A stretch of 64,000 nucleotides of DNA, taken from NCBI RefSeq assembly GCF_016918505.1, contig NZ_JAFFPZ010000003.1, positions 62,001-126,000 on the forward strand. The letters run 5' to 3'. Source of the stretch: Desulforhopalus vacuolatus. Lineage in GTDB: Bacteria; Desulfobacterota; Desulfobulbia; Desulfobulbales; Desulfocapsaceae. The position numbers and the translations under genes are program-made. Shown here piece after piece: positions 7,347 to 15,800 of the stretch. Numbering within the stretch: position 1 is the first letter of the stretch; each line of letters begins with the position of its first letter. Under the pieces are notes generated by a model that was not told the origin of the DNA, ran no database searches, and saw only the letters and a list, made by a program, of their open reading frames with translations.

Positions 7347-9563
7347 TTAGAAGGAAAATCGACTGAGCAGCAGACGTCTGACTGACCGATACAGGCGCAG
7401 TGCCAACGGCTCCGGATGATGCTCAAAACGCACATACGCACGCTGTTCAAGCCATGGTTCGAGAGGTTTTTCAACCTGAATGTCAAACTGGAACAGATAC
7501 TCAAGGACCATCGGGCGCTCCTTCTCCCGGGGATCAAGACCAAAAGGGCCGCCACCCTGGGTGCTGAGGGCCATGCTCGGTAATTCCCTGGTGGCGGCTG
7601 GCACCTCTCTGATGATTCTGGCTGGCAGGACCGTGTCAATCTTATCAGAGAGCCTCACTGCAATGGCCACAGTATCCCCGCGCACCTTTTCAATGTCGGA
7701 CTGTGGTACCACCACCCGCAGATAGAGTCCATCCGGGTCAAGGATGTAGCCAAGCTGTGTTCCTCTGGTAAAATAATGTCCCAGCATATCGCTTTGCCGC
7801 TCAAGAATAAAAATGCCGTCTTCAGGAGCCGTCATGGTCAACTCTGCCTGGCGGGATTGTACCTCAGTCAGCTCAGCCTCGATCTGCATCACCGCTTCCC
7901 GAAACAGCATCGCCTCGTTGATGTCCTTCTGCCTGCTCTGGTCATATTTCGCGAGAAACTCATCACGCCGGGCGCTGATCTGCTTCACCCTGCTGTCGAG
8001 CTCATCGTTAGTAAAACGTAAAAGCACTGTTCCGGCTGTCACCCTGCTGCCGCTCTCCACCATTATTTCCGAGACAAATCCGGTGGCGGTGGCATGCAGA
8101 CGGGATTCTTCCGGCGCCCAGGTTACCCCCTCACAAAGCGTGTAGGATGGCAGGGGATAAAAGAGCAGAAGCCCGCTGCCAAGCAAGAACGGGAGGATTA
8201 TAACCAGCAGCAGCCTGAGTCTTTTTGTCTTCATTTTTGGATTTTTTATGGTAAAGACCAGGAGCCTGGAAGCTGGCAGAACGATCATCCCCACTGCCGC
8301 CCAGAGCGCCAGCACCAGACCGATGAAAAAGAACTTTGCAGCCACAAATAAAATAATACGAAAGGATATAAAGATCCGATAAATAAAAGAGGCCACACCA
8401 TAAAAAAACAGCCACGCCGCTTCCTCTCCCGTGTTGGCCATCGAATCGAGTCGATTGATACCCAGCAGATAACGCTGGCAGAGATAACCGAGATAACGGT
8501 TTGATTTCTGCCCCAGATTGGGGATCTCCAGAAAATCCGACAGGACATAATAGGCATCGAAACGCAGCAGAGGGTTGCCGTTGAACAACAACGTCGATAC
8601 CCCGGCAATAAGCATGATGTTGAAAGCCGCCACCCGGACTGGTCCCGATTCAACGTTAAGCCACACCAAAAGGGCCACGGCGGCAATAAAAACCTCAACC
8701 ATAATTCCTGCTCCACCAACCAGCATGCGCTTATATTTGGAGGTGAACGCCAGCGAAGAGGATGCTTCAACATAGGGAATCGGCATGAAGACGAGGAGAA
8801 TGATGCCCATCTCGTGCACTTCACCACCCCACTTTTTGACCATGAAGGCATGCCCGAATTCGTGTATGACCTTGAGGAATGGATAGATCAGCGTCACCAG
8901 CAGAATGTTCTCAAGCGCCAGTACCTGATCCGTAAAATTGTTGGTCAAATCCGGCCAGTGCATTATCGCCAACACCAGCGAAAGCGAAAAGGTCAAGATC
9001 CAGATAACCAGCATTGGCCAGCTCAGCAACGGATTGACAAACGGCATGGCGACGCTGAGAAAGCGGTCCGGGTCGAGCAGGGGAATACGCATAAACATTG
9101 GCGACCGAACGGCGGCAAGCATTCGTTTGCGCCTGCCGGTGGTCTTCCGCTGCTCAAGATCTGCTATATTCGGTAATGTTGATGACTGCAGTAAATCAGA
9201 TCTGAACAGCTGAGCCAGCAGGGCGATAACCTCGTCCTGCGTCGGCATGTGGTCACCGAGGTTCCTGCACGCCTGATCCCAGATATCGCCGAGGGTGCGC
9301 TTACCGTCCATGAAGCCAATAATCTGATATGCCTCAGGTGAGAAACGGTGATGTTTGCCGGTGAACCGGTCCTGAATCACGTACCAGTCCTCACCACGGT
9401 AATTGTGCTTGAAGATCTGTACATGGCTGCGCAGTCTTGGCTTCAGTGGCGCAACCCTGTACCAGGAACGGCTAAACAGTGATTCGCTCATGTCAGCAAC
9501 AAACCTCCCGGAGATATACCAGCGGTGCCCCCGGCTGCTTTCAGCATATTCTGCACTCGCCAC
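7347..9563 (-). CDS. PqqD/RRE-like + M50 site-2-type metalloprotease + HlyD fusion
   Basis: A 738-residue polytopic membrane protein. Residues of about 45-130 look like a PqqD/RRE winged helix (HRFSPEAYQIIGFMDGKRTL ... PTQDEVIALLAQLF). About 170-470 hold many membrane helices and an M50 core with zinc motif H234-E-F-G-H238 and the second-site motif N330-PLLRF-D336. About 485-735 form a HlyD-type lipoyl/coiled-coil/barrel adaptor facing the periplasm. This matches the 'putative peptide zinc metalloprotease' family. The GTG at 9563 sits 4 bases after the upstream stop, behind GAGGTGAA. An alternative ATG at 9491 (MSESLFSRSWYRV) has GGGAGG 12 bases upstream and may be the true start. Inferred role: inner-membrane component that recognises and possibly cleaves the exported protein. 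Confidence 0.88.
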   Translation of the reverse strand: MASAEYAESSRGHRWYISGRFVADMSESLFSRSWYRVAPLKPRLRSHVQIFKHNYRGEDWYVIQDRFTGKHHRFSPEAYQIIGFMDGKRTLGDIWDQACRNLGDHMPTQDEVIALLAQLFRSDLLQSSTLPNIADLEQRKTTGRRKRMLAAVRSPMFMRIPLLDPDRFLSVAMPFVNPLLSWPMLVIWILTFSLSLVLAIMHWPDLTNNFTDQVLALENILLVTLIYPFLKVIHEFGHAFMVKKWGGEVHEMGIILLVFMPIPYVEASSSLAFTSKYKRMLVGGAGIMVEVFIAAVALLVWLNVESGPVRVAAFNIMLIAGVSTLLFNGNPLLRFDAYYVLSDFLEIPNLGQKSNRYLGYLCQRYLLGINRLDSMANTGEEAAWLFFYGVASFIYRIFISFRIILFVAAKFFFIGLVLALWAAVGMIVLPASRLLVFTIKNPKMKTKRLRLLLVIILPFLLGSGLLLFYPLPSYTLCEGVTWAPEESRLHATATGFVSEIMVESGSRVTAGTVLLRFTNDELDSRVKQISARRDEFLAKYDQSRQKDINEAMLFREAVMQIEAELTEVQSRQAELTMTAPEDGIFILERQSDMLGHYFTRGTQLGYILDPDGLYLRVVVPQSDIEKVRGDTVAIAVRLSDKIDTVLPARIIREVPAATRELPSMALSTQGGGPFGLDPREKERPMVLEYLFQFDIQVEKPLEPWLEQRAYVRFEHHPEPLALRLYRSVRRLLLSRFSF

Positions 9564-9569
9564 TTCACC

Positions 9570-11408
9570 TCAGGGGAGCCACGCCCAGAAGGACAAGCGC
9601 ACCCATTCGCTGAAATCCCTCGTCCAGATTGACACCAGTCGGCGGGTATCTATATCGATTTTGGCAACTCCTTCCATGCCGGGCCTCAGTTTTTCATTCA
9701 GTTTCGTGAGTTCCGCCTCGACCTTGAAATAATTGCGGCCTTCATCTGCTCTCGCAATCGGGGTCAGCTTTTTCACAACAAAACTGAACCGCTCCTGCGG
9801 TAAAGAGGAAAGCATGAGACTGCCCTTCTGCCCCGGTTTTACATCGGCTATTCTACGCTCATCCACCTTGAGAATTATGCGGTAGGCGTCAAGCGGTGTC
9901 AGCTCGAAAAGGATCTCACCGTGCGTCACCGCACTGCCCAGTCGCTGGCTGAGATCACCGCTTACCAGCAGACCTGCAAACGGCGCGGTAAGGATTGTCC
10001 TCTCCAGTTTCTGCTCGAGCAGTTCCAGCTCCGCCTGTGACTGTTCGAGCTGGGCGCGAATAACCACGGTCCGGGCACGATCGTGTTTGGCCACAGACTC
10101 CTGATACTGCTGTTCCATCTGCCGTATTCTGCTGAGTTTGGCAAGTTTTTCGAGGCACAGGTCTCGATCGTCAAGGGAGCAGAGCAGCTCCCCCTGATCG
10201 ACCTTGTCTCCGGCTGCATGCGGCGCTTCATCGAGGTAGCCATCAAACGGCACGACAATCGCCCGGCGAATGGCACCTTCGAGCCTGGCATCGGCGGTAA
10301 GCCTGTATTCCCCGGTGCTGTTGTAGAGAAAACCAACAGCCACTGCAAGGGCGAGGATGATTATTTTTTTGCCGAGGTGGCGGGAGCCGAGCACCCCACC
10401 CGTCAGGCGAACCATGCCATGCCACAGGGCAACGACCGGATTAAGATCATTTTTGTATCTGGCTTCCAGGACCGGTCCCGCGAGAGTGACAACGGCACGA
10501 ATGAACTCCATGTCGCGGGTTGTGAACGGAGTATTGGCAGCCCTCTCGCAGGTCAGGGCACCGTAATAATGGTCTTCGTGGAACAGCGGAAAGGTGGCAA
10601 TGGAAGCCATCGCCTGTTGGCGTGACAACGCCTCATGCTCGCGGGTAATCAGCAGCTCATCATCGAGTTCCGGGTACGTCACTTCGGTACGCTGCAGGAT
10701 GGCTTCATCCATAACCTTCTCAATAGCCCGGGTCAGGTTCATCTTCTCGCTGACTTCCGCGCTGTGAGAAACTGCTTCAAGGCGTATCGACCTTCCCCGG
10801 CGGTAACCGAAACTGACCCGTTCACAAGCACTGGCAGCTGCCAGTTCAGTAACGAAAACCAGTGAAGCACCGGTAAAGGTCGACTCGCCCAGGGTAATCC
10901 CAAGCAAATCGACGGCGGCTTTCAGCCGGTGCAGGAGTGCTTTATCCGCTTCAAGCTGATTGCGCCGTACCAGCAATTCCAGCCATGCTGTTCCCCATTG
11001 CAATTGCCGCATTGCCAGCTGCAGCTCCTGCGGCTGATGTGCTCTTAACTCAAGTGCGACAACCCCGAACAAGGCGTCGTCGATAAGGACTGGATAGGCC
11101 GCAGCATATCGCTCCGGCTCTGCCATCTCCACCAGCAGCCCGACCTGCTCCTCGATAACCCTTTCAACCACACCGGAGAGCCGTTCCGGAGACAGACCGG
11201 ATTCGGACCAGGCGGCAACAGGACTGAAGCTGCTGTCCCCCCGCTGCACAACCATCAAGCCCTGCAACGCAGCATTACCGACAATGTTTATCTGCAGCGA
11301 CAGCCAGCTCTGGAAATACTCCTCTTCACTGTCTGCCTCCACAAACGACTGCCACAGTTCCGGGTTTTGCTCGTGGGCGTCTAAAGTTCCAGATGTTGTA
11401 CTTTCCAT
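9570..11408 (-). CDS. GAF-GAF-TM-HlyD sensor/adaptor fusion
   Basis: A 612-residue protein with two cytoplasmic GAF-like domains (about 18-145 and 160-315). A single membrane helix follows (about 348-362, KKIIILALAVAVGFLY). The periplasmic HlyD adaptor has a lipoyl half (IVVPFDGYLDEAPHAAGDKV), a coiled coil of about 415-480, the second half (TILTAPFAGLLVSGDLSQRL) and a barrel domain ending at the C-terminus. The unusual combination puts a small-molecule- or signal-binding module on the cytosolic side of an export adaptor. No kinase, cyclase or response-regulator domain is present. It is the first gene of a four-gene run down to 4589, with its own leader after a terminator at 11537-11569. Confidence 0.85.
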   Translation of the reverse strand: MESTTSGTLDAHEQNPELWQSFVEADSEEEYFQSWLSLQINIVGNAALQGLMVVQRGDSSFSPVAAWSESGLSPERLSGVVERVIEEQVGLLVEMAEPERYAAAYPVLIDDALFGVVALELRAHQPQELQLAMRQLQWGTAWLELLVRRNQLEADKALLHRLKAAVDLLGITLGESTFTGASLVFVTELAAASACERVSFGYRRGRSIRLEAVSHSAEVSEKMNLTRAIEKVMDEAILQRTEVTYPELDDELLITREHEALSRQQAMASIATFPLFHEDHYYGALTCERAANTPFTTRDMEFIRAVVTLAGPVLEARYKNDLNPVVALWHGMVRLTGGVLGSRHLGKKIIILALAVAVGFLYNSTGEYRLTADARLEGAIRRAIVVPFDGYLDEAPHAAGDKVDQGELLCSLDDRDLCLEKLAKLSRIRQMEQQYQESVAKHDRARTVVIRAQLEQSQAELELLEQKLERTILTAPFAGLLVSGDLSQRLGSAVTHGEILFELTPLDAYRIILKVDERRIADVKPGQKGSLMLSSLPQERFSFVVKKLTPIARADEGRNYFKVEAELTKLNEKLRPGMEGVAKIDIDTRRLVSIWTRDFSEWVRLSFWAWLP

Positions 11409-11437
11409 ATCCTGGTTCTCACCAATTTGTTCATGGC

Positions 11438-11509
11438 CCAGTCAGGTCGCTGCACCTGGTATGACTGGTTGGTAGTCGGGCGGTAATTTTCTTTGTCCCG
11501 AAGAGTATA
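11438..11509 (-). promoter_or_regulatory. Leader/promoter region of the GAF-HlyD operon
   Basis: On the minus strand a TATACT-like -10 lies at 11504-11509; no clear -35 is visible. Downstream in the leader, 30 bases before the start codon, CCAGTCA (11438-11444) and TGACTGG (11462-11468) form an inverted repeat with an inner GGT/ACC pair. It could be an operator or an mRNA stem. Confidence 0.35.
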
Positions 11510-11536
11510 GCAAATACCGAGGGATATCGTTACTCC

Positions 11537-11569
11537 AAAAAAATGCCCGGAGCGCAGAACGCTCCGGGC
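11537..11569 (-). terminator. Rho-independent terminator after the DUF3467 gene
   Basis: A 10-bp perfect stem, GCCCGGAGCG / CGCTCCGGGC, has a 5-base loop and is followed on the minus strand by seven T. It separates the DUF3467 locus from the GAF-HlyD operon. Confidence 0.9.
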
Positions 11570-11590
11570 AATATCAAACAACAATGGGGT

Positions 11591-12060
11591 CTATTCCGCG
11601 TTTTCAGGCAAGTTCAATTCCAATTTACCGAATCGCTTCTCATATTCAGCGATGGTATTGGTCAGAAGGATAGAAAGACGTTTTGCAGCGTATGGATTAA
11701 CCGTAATCCGGTCGGAAAGCTCAACCGTGAGCTCTGACTGTCCGGCGTGCCAGTTCTGGTTGGTACCAAACAGCAGGGTTACTTCTTCTCTAGGAGTCTG
11801 TCCGAGAATAGGCGTTTTATCCAAAATCGAGGCATTTTCAAAAAACGAGAACAGCTATATTATTGATATTACGAGCATTGTTTTTTGAAAATAACGAGAA
11901 GTTCGGGCAAAAGAGCGTTCTCGGACAGCCTCCTAGTGCTGGAAACATTGCAAACGTTGGCATAGGTCGAGCGCATTTTTGAACCGTCCCAGCGAATTTT
12001 GGTTTGGGCCTGTTCAGCTGCATCTTCTTTTTTCTCTTCCAGAGCCTTTTCTTCTTTCAT
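11591..12060 (-). pseudogene. DUF3467 gene disrupted by a 139-bp MITE
   Basis: The upstream half starts at ATG 12060 (MKEEKALEEKKEDAAEQAQ..., ribosome site AAGGAG) and runs to STYANVCNVSST. The downstream half runs from REEVTLLFGTNQNWHAGQ to the stop at 11591. Removing the insertion plus one CTAG copy joins the halves exactly in frame as ...VSST-REEVTLLFG.... The joined protein of about 109 residues has the DUF3467 pattern, including NPYAAKRLSILLTNTIAEYEKRFG. The 143-bp net insertion shifts the frame. The gene lies 77 bases after the giant gene and before the export operon. Its role is unknown. Confidence 0.85.
11794..11932. mobile_element. MITE with CTAG target duplication
   Basis: A 139-bp non-coding element. 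Its ends are GAGTCTGTCCGAGAA (left) and, on the other strand, GAGGCTGTCCGAGAA (right): 15-bp inverted repeats with one mismatch. Direct CTAG copies flank it at 11790-11793 and 11933-11936. A second inner inverted repeat (ATTTTCAAAAAAC / GTTTTTTGAAAAT) would let the whole element fold. CTAG targets are typical of some IS5-family transposases, so a related IS elsewhere in the genome probably mobilises it; no transposase is in this window. Confidence 0.85.
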
Positions 12061-12137
12061 TATTTTTCTCCTTATTGTTGGTGAGCCGTGGGCGGCAACA
12101 GGGGGACAGGTCATGTTCCCCTGTTGTCGAAGAATTT

Positions 12138-12860
12138 CTAAACGGCGATACTGTTTATGCTTTCTGCTGCCTTACCGTCTGTCTTCTTTGTAAAAACAAT
12201 GGGAATCTGTTGCCCCTGGCTGTTATGCCAGGAGAGTTTCGTACCCTTACTTTCTTTGTGAAGATCTTTGCCATCCCAGCGCCAGCTTTTTTCTTTCGGC
12301 TGCATCAGGGTTGCAATCTCATCTTCACGCAGATGTTTTTTACCGCGATTCCGACTACCAGTCCCAACCGACCAACCGACCAGTCCAGCAATCATTGTTT
12401 CCATTGGAACCAGATCCTCTCGCTGCAGATTAAAGGTCTGAGTATTGTCACCGTTCTGGCCTTCCTGCGCAGGCAACTGACCGGCGGAGTCATTATCCGG
12501 AACAGTTATTACAGGATTTCCGGTCGCAGGCAGTGCCTGTTGCTGTTGCACAGGTGCCAGCTCAGTGGGGATATTATCAACGGTGGCATAATAACCTGCC
12601 AAACCTTCCCCGTCCCTGACATTTGCACCGCCATGACTCAGCCGGTCGAGATGGCTGCGCATTCCCCAGTCGCTGGCAACCTGCTGCGGGGACAGGCCGC
12701 TTGTCAATCCGCTGAGGACATCCTTGACAGCGGTATCGCCGGACAGGGTGATGAAATTGTCAAACCCGGTGTTAAACGAGAAGAGTCCGCAGGAGAATGG
12801 ATCAATCTGTCCAAGCCCGACAAAGATGAGACTTATAAAATTCCCGTCTAGAATTTCCAC
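12138..12860 (-). other. C-terminal tail of the giant protein
   Basis: About 240 residues after the last RTX repeat, without calcium-binding nonapeptides. It includes a Gln/Pro-rich stretch, a short hydrophobic segment at residues 9723-9732 (MIAGLVGWSV) and then a basic cluster (SRNRGKKHLR). This arrangement resembles a weak anchor or stop-transfer segment, or a C-terminal recognition signal; it is not a standard LPXTG or PEP-CTERM signal. Confidence 0.5.
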
Positions 12861-15800
12861 CCGGCCATAATCACCAAAAATGACATCCTCAGACCAGTCG
12901 CCGGAGAAGGTATCACGGCCATGCCCGCCGAACATGATGTCATTGCCGCTGCCGCCGTCTAAGATATCATTACCGCCAATGGAATACCCCATGGTTTCCG
13001 CTATCAACAGATTGGCAGCAGGATAGTAGGCGTAACCAATGTCACCAAACATGATATCGTTGCCGGAAGAACCATAGAGGCTGTCTGAGCCAGCGCCACC
13101 AAAGAGGAAATCATTATCGCTGCCACCGTCAAGACGGTCGTTACCACCGGTGCTGAAGGAAATGGTTTCCATACTCCTGAAAGTACCGTCACTGTAAATA
13201 ACCCTGCCGCCATCACCAAACAGGGCATCTTCTCCCGAACCGCCGGAGAGCGTATCATTGCCGCCACCGCCGAAGAGAGAATCCCGGCCGTTACCGCCAT
13301 CGAGCTGATCGTTGCCGCCGGACTCGGCAAAACCTGTCACCTGACCGGGCGCTCCACCACTGAAGAGCACCGACCCGGTATCTCCGATGAGAACGTCATT
13401 ACCACTGCTGCCACTGATGGTATCGGAGCCGTTGCCGCCAATGAGAACATCGTCCCCGTCACTGCCGGTGAGGCGATCGTTGCCGCCGCCATTACCGTTG
13501 GCTTCAACCTGATTTGGACGACCACTGGAGAGGGTAATGACCCCGGTATCACCCAGCAGCACATTATTGCCGCCCGCTGCGATCAGGGTGTCAGAGCCGT
13601 CGCCACCCAGCAGAATGTCGCTGCCTGTGCCGCCGTTGAGCTGATCGTTGCCGCTGCCGTTGGTAGTTTCGATGCGCGAGGCCGTTGTCCCGGAGACGAC
13701 CAGGACCCCGTTATCGCCCAGCAGTATATCATTGCCTGCATTGGAGGTGAGCTTGTCGGAGCCGCTGCCGCCGATGAGGATATCATTGCCGCCACTGCCG
13801 GTGAGGCGATCGTCACCGCCGCCGTTACCGTTGGTTTTGATCTGATTTGGACGACCACTGGAGAGGGTAATGACCCCGGTATCGCCCAATAGCACATTAT
13901 TGCTGCCTGCTGCGATCAGGGTGTCAGAGCCGTCGCCACCCAGCAGAATGTCGCTGCCTGTGCCGCCGTTGAGCTCATCGTCACCGCTGCCATCGGTAGT
14001 TTCAATGCGCGAGGCCGTTGTCCCGGAGACGACCAGGACTCCGTTATCGCCCAGCAGTATATCATCGCCTGCGTTGGAGGTGAGCTTGTCGGAGCCGCTG
14101 CCGCCGATGAGGATATCGTTGCCGTCACTGCCGGTGAGGCGATCGTCACCGCCGCCATCACCGTTGGCTTCGATCTGATTTGGACTACCCTCAGAGAGGG
14201 TAATGACCCCGGTGTCGCCCAGCAGCACATTATTTTCACCCACTGCGATCAGGGTATCAGAGCCGTTGCCACCCAGCATGATGTCGCTGCCTGTGCCGCC
14301 GTTGAGCTCATCGTCACCGCTGCCATCGGTAGTTTCAATGCGCGAGGCCGTTGTCCCGGAGACGACCAGGACTCCGTTATCGCCCAGCAGTATATCATCG
14401 CCTGCGTCGGAGGTGAGCTTGTCGGAGCCGCTGCCGCCGATGAGGATATCGTTGCCGTCCTGGGTGGTAATCTGATCATTACCGCTGTCAGAGCCGTTGC
14501 TGGCTGTAATGTGGGTAACCGTAGTGCCTGAGACCTGCAGTACACCGAAGTCTCCCAGAACGATGTTATTGCCAGCCCCGCCAGGAATGGTATCGGATCC
14601 GCCACCACCGAGCAGGATATCGTCACCTTGACCGGTGGTGATCCTGTCATCACCGCTGTTTGCGGCAACAGTGGTTGCTATCTCCTGCATGTCGCCGTTC
14701 TCTGCAAAGGTAATCAAACCGGTATCACCAAAGACAATATCCATCAAACCATTGCCAGTAATGGTATCCGCGCCTGCGCCACCGAAGATTATATCGTTAT
14801 CGCGGCCGTCTGGCAGAGAAGAGTTGCCGTTGATGACATCATCGGCCCCTTCAGTTTCGTTCACGGTACGAATGGCGATAACCTTGTCCATATCGGTTAT
14901 CCGCTGAGTTCCAGCTTTCTGCTGAATCTCGCCGAAATCTCCGAAGATGATGTCTTCGCCGGTATCTCCGGTAATATTATCTTTGCCTGCCACCAGAGGA
15001 TCATGGGTCTCCGGATTGTCAGTCGCGGCTGGCGTGTTGACCACGGTCAGAATCTGTCCCGCCAGGTCTAATCTGGTGTTAACATCGACATTAAAACCGC
15101 TGTCACCGTAGATATGATCATTGCCTCCAAGGCCATGGATCTCATCATTGCCCGATCCGCCAGCCAGATTGTCGCCCACCTTGCTGCCGTAGATGACATC
15201 ATTACCAATACCGCCAAAAATGGTCACAGAGGAGTTTGAACCGCTGGCGTCGATAATATCATTGCCCGGATTATTAAACTCATAGGCCCCCCCGGTCAAC
15301 GCGGTCGCTGTGGTGGCGATATCCGCATCATACCTGCTGCCATCCTGCGAAGTGTCACCGAACAGAATGAGAACACCGTTATCTGCGCCGATGTCGGCCG
15401 TCAGTTGATCACTGCCGCCACCGCCGTGGATGGTGGTGATGGTATCTGCCAGAGTACTTTCAACAGTAAAAGTGTCATCTTTATCACCGAGCAGAATCTC
15501 AACGGTTTCAAACCCGCTGTAAGTGATACCGCCCACGTAGGTAACAAGGTCCGGGCTGGCCTCGGAGCCCATATTCAAGGTGAGGTCGCCGCCCAGACCA
15601 AGACCGGAGATATTGCTGTCGGTCAGAAGTCCAATGTCCTCATTCTCCGAGCCGTCATTAAAAACGTTAAGGGTATCAGTCTGGATCAATTCATCGATAT
15701 CGACAGCAGTCGAGGTCAACACCTCATCGCTCTCAGTCGGCAGCATAACCGCCAGTTCCAGCGTTCTGTCCTTACCCGCTGGGACGCTGCCTTCGATGAA

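Noticed and set aside
11869-12114. An independent 81-residue gene next to the giant gene
   Set aside because: It is the 5' half of the interrupted DUF3467 gene running into the MITE; the real start is the ATG at 12060.
12860-15560. Regular repeats that might suggest a CRISPR array
   Set aside because: The periodicity is in-frame coding sequence for RTX nonapeptides and 111-residue units; there are no unique spacers of constant length.
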